Source of the DNA: G965237725 sp965237725
GTDB taxonomy: Bacteria; Pseudomonadota; Gammaproteobacteria; Arenicellales; Poriferihabitantaceae
Length of the DNA: 64,000 nt
NCBI GenBank assembly: GCA_965237725.1
Contig: OZ250151.1
Coordinates: 3,782,001-3,846,000, forward strand
Reading direction: 5' to 3'
Part shown: one piece after another, positions 9,922 to 16,646 of the stretch
How the letters are laid out: every line of letters starts with the position of its first letter
How positions within the stretch are numbered: the first letter of the stretch is position 1
The notes under the pieces: model-generated
Seen by the model: the letters and a program-made list of their open reading frames with translations, nothing else
Told to the model about the DNA's origin: nothing
The model's database searches: none
Program-made: the position numbers and the translations under genes

Positions 9922-10317
9922 TTATTCGCACCCTGGATAGATTCCAGAAATTGCGGTACTCCCAAATGACCCCTCAAAACCACAACAATCCGCATTGCCA
10001 GATACTGTCACACAACAGCCCCCGATATCAGTGAATACTTCAAAACTGAAATCGCCACTGCCCGAAACTTGTCCTGATCCTATCCAGGCTCCTGGACCAG
10101 CACCGCCTCCACTTATTAAAAATGAGCCACTGCATAGGAGGGCAGAACTTACCACCACATTTCCCGAGTTTGGTAATAAATTAATGTAAGTGACGCAACA
10201 GGTGGTGACTGAGGCATGGGCTGGGAGAATTACGCTTTTGACAACTGGTTTTGTCCACGCCATAGGCGCGCCTACGGCCAGTAACTTTAACGCCTTACGG
10301 CGATTTCGTTCACTCAT
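9922..10317 (-). CDS. Small cysteine-rich exported protein with LPAHA leader (paralogue 2)
   Basis: This 131-residue protein has an AGAGG ribosome-binding site seven bases before the ATG. The leader contains NRRKALKLLAVG, then WTKPVVKSVILPAHA and a probable cleavage site after AHA. The putative mature part of ~95 residues is Gly/Ser-rich and holds three vicinal cysteine pairs (TTCC, GGCC, DCCG) plus single cysteines near LLCSG and the C-terminus. It is related to the 8976-9548 product through the leader but not obviously through the mature domain. The cysteines suggest disulfides or metal binding after export. No known family was recognised. Confidence 0.7.
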   Translation of the reverse strand: MSERNRRKALKLLAVGAPMAWTKPVVKSVILPAHASVTTCCVTYINLLPNSGNVVVSSALLCSGSFLISGGGAGPGAWIGSGQVSGSGDFSFEVFTDIGGCCVTVSGNADCCGFEGSFGSTAISGIYPGCE

Positions 10318-10360
10318 TGGTTTGCCTCTCGGAAGAGTCTACTATTGTTGATGGTGGTGT

Positions 10361-10421
10361 ATTCTAATATAAATCGATCCCTGTTTTCTATTGAGTTTCT
10401 AGCGGCGAAAAACATTAGAAT
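10361..10421. promoter_or_regulatory. Repeated ATTAGAAT sites upstream of paralogue 2
   Basis: ATTCTAAT lies at 10361-10368 and its reverse complement ATTAGAAT at 10414-10421, 44 and 97 bp before the start at 10317. On the minus strand the first reads TATATTAGAAT and could serve as a -10 region. Two further copies lie upstream of paralogue 1 at 9564 and 9721. A shared regulator or a shared promoter element is possible; this is inference from recurrence only. Confidence 0.3.
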
Positions 10422-10549
10422 TTGAAACACCTGCAGAGCGCTTTAACGCATGTGTTGCATCGATCAGTTGAAATCGGAGTATAAGGCAGACATCGACGAT
10501 TTCTCAATGTGCATCGACTTAAAGCTTGTTGATATCAATTGAAATAGGA

Positions 10550-11110
10550 TCACTTAATTTGGTTGGGCTCGTACATCGATTCCATTTGTTCGATTAATTT
10601 TGTTGGATCGCTGTGCATGGAGAAAAGTGATCGAAATTTTGGCTTAATGAATTCCTGGTCGACTGCGTGATCGATAAATTCCGATAACTTATCGTAGTAA
10701 CCATTTATGTTGAGCAAGCCAATGGGTTTGACATGAATTTTCAACTGTGACCAGGTAATCGCTTCCAGGACTTCTTCCAGGGTGCCATAACCCCCGGGTA
10801 GGGCAATAAAGCCATCGGACAATATGGCCATACGTTCTTTGCGCTGGTGCATATTGTCTACAGTAATCAACTCTGTGAGTCCGCTATGGGCGATTTCATT
10901 TTTAAATAGTACCCGTGGAATGACTCCGACAGCCTCGCCGCCGCCGGCCAGGATGGTGTCAGCAACTTTCCCCATGAGTCCTACGGTGGCACCACCGTAG
11001 ACCAGTCCGACGTTGAGCGCCAACATAGCGTTACCCAGGTTCTCCGCTGCTGCCAGGTATTCGGGTTGGCTCCCGGGTTTTGAACCGCAATAAACACAAA
11101 TTCTTTTCAT
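10550..11110 (-). CDS. LOG family protein (nucleotide 5'-monophosphate phosphoribohydrolase)
   Basis: The 186-residue product shows the two hallmarks of the Lonely-guy/YvdD family. GGATVGLMG is the nucleotide-binding loop and PGGYGTLEE at about residues 105-113 holds the catalytic region. Family members cleave the base from cytokinin ribotides or AMP-like nucleotides and belong to the Rossmann-like lysine-decarboxylase-like superfamily, although they are not decarboxylases. It is monocistronic on the minus strand and diverges from the dehydrogenase gene at 11265. A nucleobase-releasing activity fits the purine and pyrimidine genes that follow, but no direct link is visible. Confidence 0.88.
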   Translation of the reverse strand: MKRICVYCGSKPGSQPEYLAAAENLGNAMLALNVGLVYGGATVGLMGKVADTILAGGGEAVGVIPRVLFKNEIAHSGLTELITVDNMHQRKERMAILSDGFIALPGGYGTLEEVLEAITWSQLKIHVKPIGLLNINGYYDKLSEFIDHAVDQEFIKPKFRSLFSMHSDPTKLIEQMESMYEPNQIK

Positions 11111-11264
11111 AAAAAATTAACGAGTTGTTAAAGGTCTTGTTGGATGATCAAGAATACACCGACTGCGCCAAATAATATAATTGATTCATCTGACAAATTG
11201 ATAAATAATTCGCCAGTCAATTTTTTTCGATCCCTGTAATCTTTATTACATTTCTGGAGATATC

Positions 11265-12224
11265 ATGATTAGAGTCGGTTTTATTGGATTGGGTAATGTG
11301 GGTGGAAAACTCGCCGGCAGCCTGTTACGCAATGGTGTCGATCTCACTGTTCGGGATCTCCATAAAAAAGTTGCTCAGCCTTTTCTTGATGGTGGCGCCA
11401 AATGGGGAGAGAGTCCCAAACAAATGGCTCAGGAGGTTGACCTTCTAATTACCTGCTTACCCAGTCCCGCTGCAAGCGCAGCAGTTCTCGAAGCTGATGA
11501 TGGTGTTCTAAAAGGACTAAGTGAGGGAAAAATCTGGGCGGAAATGAGTACGACGGACGAAGCTGAGGTTCACCGGCTCGGTGCGCTGGTTAAAGCGGTT
11601 GGCGCTGAACCCGTAGATTGTCCTGTATCCGGCGGTTGTCATCGCGCAGCAACGGGGAATATTGCTATTTTTGCAGGATGTGAAAGAGAAACATTTGAGA
11701 GGATGCTTCCTATCCTGACCACCATGGGAAGACGAATTCTCCATACGGGTCCATTGGGATCGGCATCCATCCTTAAAGTGGTTACCAATTATCTGGCTAC
11801 CGCAAATTTACTGACAGTATGCGAAGCGTTGGTTACTTCAAAGGCTGCCGGAATGGATTTGAGTACCGCTTATGAAGCTATCCGAATTTCATCTGGAAAT
11901 TCATTTGTTCACGAAACCGAAAGCCAGGTTATTTTAAATGGTAGCAGAGATATCAGTTTCACCATGGATCTGGTTTGCAAGGACATTGGATTGTTCAGCG
12001 AAGTTGCCAGTCGTGCAAATGTGCCCCTTGAACTTGCGCCGGTAATGGTGGATATATTTGCGGACGGGCAGGAGCGGTATGGTCCAAGAGAATTGTCACC
12101 CAATATTATTCGACGGCTCGAAGAAGCCACCGGACTGGATATCAGCGCACCTGGCTTCCCGCCAGAGATGCTGGATGATGAGCCGGAAGAGCCGGGATAT
12201 GAGGTAAATGTCAAAGGGCGTTAG
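11265..12224 (+). CDS. 3-hydroxyisobutyrate dehydrogenase family oxidoreductase
   Basis: This 319-residue beta-hydroxyacid dehydrogenase has an N-terminal Rossmann fold (VGFIGLGNVGGKLAGSLL). The substrate motif DCPVSGGCHRAATGN and the catalytic lysine region SILKVVTNY of the family follow. The family reduces or oxidises 3-hydroxyisobutyrate, tartronate semialdehyde, malonate semialdehyde and related compounds with NAD(P). It has a good ribosome-binding site (GGAGATATC) and ends 40 bp from the convergent upp gene. Because the reported end product of the URC pyrimidine pathway in yeast is 3-hydroxypropionate, a malonate-semialdehyde reductase role is an attractive inference. Sequence alone does not fix the substrate. 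Confidence 0.85.
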   Translation: MIRVGFIGLGNVGGKLAGSLLRNGVDLTVRDLHKKVAQPFLDGGAKWGESPKQMAQEVDLLITCLPSPAASAAVLEADDGVLKGLSEGKIWAEMSTTDEAEVHRLGALVKAVGAEPVDCPVSGGCHRAATGNIAIFAGCERETFERMLPILTTMGRRILHTGPLGSASILKVVTNYLATANLLTVCEALVTSKAAGMDLSTAYEAIRISSGNSFVHETESQVILNGSRDISFTMDLVCKDIGLFSEVASRANVPLELAPVMVDIFADGQERYGPRELSPNIIRRLEEATGLDISAPGFPPEMLDDEPEEPGYEVNVKGR

Positions 12225-12263
12225 AAAATACTCTGCCTTTTGTCCTGACCCACTGACCCAGAA

Positions 12264-12890
12264 CTATCGGGTTCCGTAAATCCGATCTCCTGCATCTCCA
12301 AGACCTGGAAGAATATAACCATGATCATTTAGCTCACGATCGATGGCAGCGGTATACACGGGAACATCGGGGTGGGCGGCGTTAAAGGCTTCAATACCTT
12401 CCGGCGATGCAAGTAGGCAGACAAATTTTAGTTTTTTGGCGCCCCCCTGTTTTAAACGATCGAGGGCAGCGATAGCGGAATTTGCCGTGGCCAACATGGG
12501 ATCCACAACAATAGCCAGTCGATCGCCAATATCCTGGGGAACCTTGTAATAATACTCCACGGCAACCAGAGTTGTTGGATCTCGATACAAACCGACGTGG
12601 CCAACCCGGGCGGATGGCATTAGGGTCAACATACCGTCAAGCAAGCCATTGCCAGCCCGTAGAATTGAAACGAAACACAGTTTTTTACCCGCCAGCACTG
12701 GAGACGCCATGACTTCCAGTGGGGTTTCGATCTCTCTATTGGTAAGAGCCAGATCCCGGGTGACTTCATAACCAAGCAACATGGCAATTTCATTGACCAA
12801 TTGCCGAAATAAACTGGTTGGCGTTTCTTTTCTACGCATCAATGTCAGTTTGTGTTGAATCAGTGGGTGATCGACTACAGTAGCGTTCAT
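12264..12890 (-). CDS. upp: Uracil phosphoribosyltransferase (URC6-type role possible)
   Basis: The ATG at 12890 is chosen because AGGA precedes it and it yields 208 residues, the normal Upp length; a longer frame to 12941 would add a non-homologous tail. The PRPP loop reads VDPMLATANSAIAAL, where most homologues have Gly-Gly or Gly-Asn after AT. The uracil-binding C-terminal element GYILPGLGDAGDRIYGT is intact. The enzyme makes UMP from uracil and PRPP in the cytoplasm. It is divergent from the deaminase operon across a 109-bp region with an inverted repeat. In yeast the URC pathway begins with this activity, so it may serve both salvage and breakdown. Confidence 0.95.
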   Translation of the reverse strand: MNATVVDHPLIQHKLTLMRRKETPTSLFRQLVNEIAMLLGYEVTRDLALTNREIETPLEVMASPVLAGKKLCFVSILRAGNGLLDGMLTLMPSARVGHVGLYRDPTTLVAVEYYYKVPQDIGDRLAIVVDPMLATANSAIAALDRLKQGGAKKLKFVCLLASPEGIEAFNAAHPDVPVYTAAIDRELNDHGYILPGLGDAGDRIYGTR

Positions 12891-12955
12891 ATGGCGTTTC
12901 CTAAATTTAAACTTATGGTTTTCAGGTTTCTGGACACACACAGTATAAATGATAT

Positions 12956-12984
12956 GCTCAGATTAATTATATCTATATCTGAAC
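12956..12984. promoter_or_regulatory. Inverted repeat in the divergent upp/deaminase promoter region
   Basis: GCTCAGAT at 12956-12963 and ATCTGAAC at 12977-12984 form a two-arm inverted repeat (7 of 8 positions) around a 13-bp AT-rich spacer. It lies 15 bp before the TTG start at 13000 and 65 bp before the upp start. On the minus strand a TATACT -10-like hexamer lies just upp-ward, around 12944. The position suits an operator controlling both directions. No regulator gene is adjacent. Confidence 0.4.
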
Positions 12985-12999
12985 TAGAGGCACATAAGA

Positions 13000-13407
13000 T
13001 TGAATCAATCCGATATCGATCATACCAATAATTTGAAATTGGCAATTCAGCAAGCGTTGGAGAGTGAGTCGGATGGCCAACCCAGGGTAGGCGCGGTGCT
13101 TGTAAAAGGCGAAGAGATTGTCGGTGCCAGCAACGATAAAAGTCGTATATCAAATAATCCAATGGCCATTGCAGAAATGGAATGTATTCGCCAGGCGGGT
13201 CGGCGGACTGATCAGCGCGAGCTCACCCTGTATTCGACGCGATACCCGAATATGCTGGTTGCCGGAACGATACTTCAGTTTTCAATTGGCGGGTTGGTAA
13301 TCGGCTTGCCCGAATCCTCGAACCAGGCCATAGATTTATTGATTTCAAAAGATATTCCGGTCAGGTTCATTTCGACGAATGAATGCATTCAATTAAATGG
13401 AGGTTAA
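13000..13407 (+). CDS. Degenerate cytidine/cytosine-deaminase-fold protein lacking zinc ligands
   Basis: This 135-residue protein begins with TTG, nine bases after AGAGG. It aligns along its length with the cytosine deaminase encoded next. The zinc-binding His becomes Ile57 (NPMAIAEME), and the two Cys of PCxxC become Asn84 and Val87 (YPNMLVAG). Glu59, the proton-shuttle position, is kept. It therefore cannot bind the catalytic zinc in the usual way and is a pseudoenzyme of the fold. The frame is intact and the gene is closely coupled to the active paralogue (3-bp gap to its ATG), so it is probably expressed. A regulatory or heterodimer-forming partner is the likeliest role. Confidence 0.8.
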   Translation: MNQSDIDHTNNLKLAIQQALESESDGQPRVGAVLVKGEEIVGASNDKSRISNNPMAIAEMECIRQAGRRTDQRELTLYSTRYPNMLVAGTILQFSIGGLVIGLPESSNQAIDLLISKDIPVRFISTNECIQLNGG

Positions 13408-13410
13408 GTG

Positions 13411-13866
13411 ATGAAAGAGTTAGATCATAAATTTTTAGACATGGCCTACCAGGAGGCGTTGTCTGGTTATAACGAAGGTGGTGCGCCCATTGGCGCAGTG
13501 ATGGTCAAGGACGGTGAAATTATCGCCCGGGGTAGAAACAAACGGGTACAGGAGGGAGATCCTGTTATGCATGGGGAAACGGATTGCCTGCGCAGTGCCG
13601 GCTTGATTGACGACTACCGTGACATTGATCTTTACACAACGTTAAGCCCATGCATGATGTGCACCGGCGCAATTATTCATTTCGGAGTGGGTCGGCTGGT
13701 GGTAGGAGAGGATGTCAATTTTCCAGGCAATATTCAGTATCTACAGGGAAACGGGGTAGAAGTGGTTTTGGCAGATGACGAAAAATGTAAAGCACTGATG
13801 TCAAAATTTATTGAAGAGCGCCCGGATATCTGGTTCGAAGATATCGCTGGGAACGAGAATGTTTAG
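13411..13866 (+). CDS. Cytosine deaminase, yeast FCY1 type
   Basis: The ATG at 13411 is preferred to GTG at 13408 because GGAGG ends seven bases before it; the product is 151 residues. The zinc site is complete: His54 and Glu56 in VMHGET and Cys81/Cys84 in SPCMMCTG. Similarity to fungal cytosine deaminase runs end to end as I recall that sequence, including the GGAPIGAVMV start, a GEDVNF segment and the C-terminal ERPDIWFEDI. It is distinct from the TIM-barrel bacterial CodA. It should convert cytosine to uracil, which the divergent upp product would convert to UMP. It forms a pair with the zinc-less paralogue upstream. Confidence 0.9.
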   Translation: MKELDHKFLDMAYQEALSGYNEGGAPIGAVMVKDGEIIARGRNKRVQEGDPVMHGETDCLRSAGLIDDYRDIDLYTTLSPCMMCTGAIIHFGVGRLVVGEDVNFPGNIQYLQGNGVEVVLADDEKCKALMSKFIEERPDIWFEDIAGNENV

Positions 13867-13889
13867 ATTACTTTGATATTTATGCTGCT

Positions 13890-15179
13890 GTGAATATTGT
13901 TTTTTATGCCATTTGTGCCATTGCTTTTGTTGTAGCAGCGGTTCGGCAGGTACTGTGGCAGGGGACCATGGAAGAAGCGCCGATGACCGTCTTAAGCAGC
14001 GCCATGATCGACTCGGCCACCGGAGCGGTGCAATTGGCTATTGGACTGGTTGGGGTGATGGCATTATTTCTTGGTTTGATGAAGGTGGCGGAAAAGGGCG
14101 GACTACTGGTTATCATCGCCAAACTGGTCCGACCGCTGATGATTCGGCTGTTTCCTGAAATTCCGGGAGATCATCCTGCCATGGGGGCGATGATTATGAA
14201 TATCTCAGCCAATGTCATGGGTCTTGGCAATGCCGCGACACCTTTTGGGATTCGCGCCATGGAGCAGCTGGATGAATTGAATAAAAACAAAGGCACCGCA
14301 ACAAACTCAATGGCGTTGTTTCTGGCGATAAATACTTCTTCGGTCACGCTTTTGCCAACCGGGGTAATCGCATTAAGGGCATCAGCTGGATCTATGGATC
14401 CTGCGGGAATTTTACCGACGACATTGTTCGCCACGATTTGCTCCACCACTGTGGCCATAATTGCCTGCAAAATTTGTCAGCGCTATTGGCGTGATTCACA
14501 ATCCGTATCAGTAGACACGGTTGCAGTAACGGAACCTGCAATACCCAACACAGCTGAACAAAAAAGTGAGGGGTGTCAGTCTTACTCACCCCTGGCTACC
14601 TGGATTGTCCTCGGATGCCTAGCCGCCATTGTGCCGCTGACCGTTTTTTATGGTCGGGTAATTTCGCCATGGATCATCCCTGGTATTATGCTTGGACTTT
14701 TGACTTTTGGTGCGGTGAAGAAGGTCCGCATCTATGAAGCTTTTGTTGAAGGGGCCAAAGAGGGCTTCAATGTCGCATTGCGCATAATTCCCTATCTTGT
14801 GGCCATTCTGGTTGCAGTTGCCATGTTCCGATCCAGTGGTGCAATGGATATGCTGATTATTCCGTTAAGTGCAATTACCGAATCTTTTGGTCTGCCAGCT
14901 GACGCCTTGCCCATGGCATTATTACGCCCCCTCTCCGGGTCCGGCGCCTATGGCATCATGGCCTCGATTATCAATGATCCGAGCATTGGCCCGGATAGTT
15001 ACACAGGTTACTTGGTCAGCACCCTACAGGGCTCAACTGAAACTACATTTTATGTTCTGGCGGTATATTTCGGTGCGGTTAGCATTCGACGAATCCGATA
15101 CGCCTTGATTCCAGCGCTGTTAGCGGATACCGCGGGGGTTATAGGTGCAGTAATAGGTTGCTGGTATTTGTTTGGATAA
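13890..15179 (+). CDS. Fused SpmA-SpmB membrane protein (nucleoside-recognition Gate domains)
   Basis: The 429-residue, multi-spanning membrane protein starts with GTG. Residues ~45-200 match spore maturation protein A (LFPEIPGDHPAMGAM, ISANVMGLGNAATP, NTSSVTLLPTGVIALRA). Residues ~270-429 match SpmB (LRPLSGSGAYGIM, LQGSTETTFYVLAVYFGAV). Fused SpmAB proteins occur in non-sporulating Gram-negatives, where their cargo is unknown. The Gate domain is also found in nucleoside transporters. Its place directly after cytosine deaminase and before a phosphoribosyltransferase argues for a nucleobase or nucleoside carrier. This function is inference. An alternative start at the ATG at 13968 would lose the first membrane segment. 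Confidence 0.85.
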   Translation: MNIVFYAICAIAFVVAAVRQVLWQGTMEEAPMTVLSSAMIDSATGAVQLAIGLVGVMALFLGLMKVAEKGGLLVIIAKLVRPLMIRLFPEIPGDHPAMGAMIMNISANVMGLGNAATPFGIRAMEQLDELNKNKGTATNSMALFLAINTSSVTLLPTGVIALRASAGSMDPAGILPTTLFATICSTTVAIIACKICQRYWRDSQSVSVDTVAVTEPAIPNTAEQKSEGCQSYSPLATWIVLGCLAAIVPLTVFYGRVISPWIIPGIMLGLLTFGAVKKVRIYEAFVEGAKEGFNVALRIIPYLVAILVAVAMFRSSGAMDMLIIPLSAITESFGLPADALPMALLRPLSGSGAYGIMASIINDPSIGPDSYTGYLVSTLQGSTETTFYVLAVYFGAVSIRRIRYALIPALLADTAGVIGAVIGCWYLFG

Positions 15180-15922
15180 TGAATCGAAAATCTTTTAGAG
15201 CCGTTTTTGACGCAACCAGTACTGTAGTACTGCCGGTAATTCATGTACTTGATCATGATCAAACCAGCCGAAATATCGATTTCGCCGTAGAACACGGCGT
15301 CCAGGGCATTTTCCTGATCAATCATGATTTTGATGTAGCACAATTTTTACCTATTATTCGTACTATTCGTCAGGCTTACCCTGAATTGTGGATCGGGATT
15401 AACTTTCTCGCGGTCACCGGTAAATATGCTTTTCCAATTCTCGCCGAACTGGAAAAAGAGGGCATACGGATTGATGGTTATTGGGCAGATGATGGGCGGA
15501 TTGATGAGAAACGCGCCATCGACGATCAACCCGAGGCCAAGGAAATTCTCGAGATCAAGGCGGATAGTGGCTGGGATGGGCTCTATTTCGGAGGCACGGC
15601 GTTTAAAAAGCAACGGGCGGTCGATGAAAAGGACTTTTTGCCGTCTGCTATTATTGCCGCCAGATGGATGGACGTGGTCACTACCTCTGGGATTGCGACG
15701 GGTGAAGAAGCGGGTATCGACAAGGTTGCCGTTTTTCGCCAGGGTCTAAACGATTCAGCCCTTGCTTTGGCCTCGGGGATTACCCCAGAAAATGTCATGG
15801 GCTATAGCCAGTTTCTGGATGGTATTCTAGTGGCCACTGGTATTAATCATGACGACGATTTTTATAATATTGATCCGCTGCGGTTAGAAATGCTGATGAG
15901 CAAAATTCGGAGGAAAAGCTGA
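15179..15922 (+). CDS. BtpA/SgcQ-family TIM-barrel protein
   Basis: The start ATG at 15179 overlaps the stop of the SpmAB gene (TAATG), indicating translational coupling; the product is 247 residues. The sequence has a TIM-barrel pattern with LPVIHVLDHDQ at the first strand. A glycine-rich late-barrel segment, VTTSGIATGEEAGIDK, resembles phosphate-binding loops and fits the BtpA/SgcQ family. BtpA was named for photosystem I biogenesis in cyanobacteria, and SgcQ is an uncharacterised sugar-operon protein; neither role applies here. In an operon of nucleobase enzymes it may act on a phosphorylated sugar or nucleotide, for example as an N-glycosidase or aldolase. That is speculative. Family assignment is moderately secure. 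Confidence 0.65.
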   Translation: MNRKSFRAVFDATSTVVLPVIHVLDHDQTSRNIDFAVEHGVQGIFLINHDFDVAQFLPIIRTIRQAYPELWIGINFLAVTGKYAFPILAELEKEGIRIDGYWADDGRIDEKRAIDDQPEAKEILEIKADSGWDGLYFGGTAFKKQRAVDEKDFLPSAIIAARWMDVVTTSGIATGEEAGIDKVAVFRQGLNDSALALASGITPENVMGYSQFLDGILVATGINHDDDFYNIDPLRLEMLMSKIRRKS

Positions 15923-15923
15923 T

Positions 15924-16556
15924 ATGTCTGAAAACGAAAATGATAGAAATGCGCGCTGGTATCTGAGCCTGATGGCGCCGCGCTCGCGAGGGGATAAATA
16001 TGCCTGGCTCGACCCATCGGCGGCCTATGTCAATGCAAAATCATTCCACGCAATACTGGATGATTTGCTGGCGCCGTTTGATGAAGATGAGATCGACCTA
16101 GTTACTGGATTTGATGCTGCAGGATTTGTGTTGGGCGCAGGCATGGCCACCCGGCTGAGGAAAGGGTTCCTGACCATACGTAAGGGTGGGAAAATCCCAG
16201 TGGATTTTGATGTGGTACCCATGAGTAATTATTCTGGGCAAACTCAGGAAATGGAAATGCGCAAACCTGCATTTGCACCGGGCACTCGGGTATTGCTGGT
16301 TGATCAGTGGATTGAAACCGGCGGTACCATGACCGCCGGAATACAGCTTGTGGAGCGCCAACAGGGTGTTGTTGCTGGTATTGCGGCGGTGTGTATCGAA
16401 GACAATGGGGTGACAAAAGACATGTATCAGCGATATAAATTGTCATCCTGTGTTGTACCTGGATCAGAAATTCAGGCACAATGTAATGGTCAGACTTTAG
16501 ACAGTTTTGACCAATTTAAACCCGAGCATACGTTCCCGGATATCAAAACCAGCTAG
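15924..16556 (+). CDS. Phosphoribosyltransferase (adenine phosphoribosyltransferase-like)
   Basis: This 210-residue type I phosphoribosyltransferase has the PRPP-binding motif RVLLVDQWIETGGTM at about residue 120. The second acidic residue found in most homologues (DD/DE) is Gln here. The early segment VTGFDAAGFVLGAGMA matches the APRT loop. GGAGG precedes the ATG by ten bases, and the gene begins one base after the stop of the BtpA-family gene. The enzyme would join a free base to PRPP; the base could be a purine or another nucleobase. It is the last gene of the 13000-16556 run before the ABC transporter, 90 bp away. Confidence 0.8.
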   Translation: MSENENDRNARWYLSLMAPRSRGDKYAWLDPSAAYVNAKSFHAILDDLLAPFDEDEIDLVTGFDAAGFVLGAGMATRLRKGFLTIRKGGKIPVDFDVVPMSNYSGQTQEMEMRKPAFAPGTRVLLVDQWIETGGTMTAGIQLVERQQGVVAGIAAVCIEDNGVTKDMYQRYKLSSCVVPGSEIQAQCNGQTLDSFDQFKPEHTFPDIKTS

Positions 16557-16646
16557 TGCGATTTCCGAGGTAATGCCGATTTTTTAACTTGTACCAGTAA
16601 GACTAAAACAGAATTAATTTAAATTTCATCGACGGAGACACATTAC

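Noticed and set aside
12887..13162. 91-residue minus-strand frame across the upp/deaminase divergent region
   Set aside because: It lies antisense to the TTG-started pseudo-deaminase, has no ribosome-binding site and would overlap the promoter region.
13890..15179. Sporulation function for the SpmA-SpmB-like protein
   Set aside because: The surrounding genome signal is gammaproteobacterial; fused SpmAB occurs in non-spore-formers.
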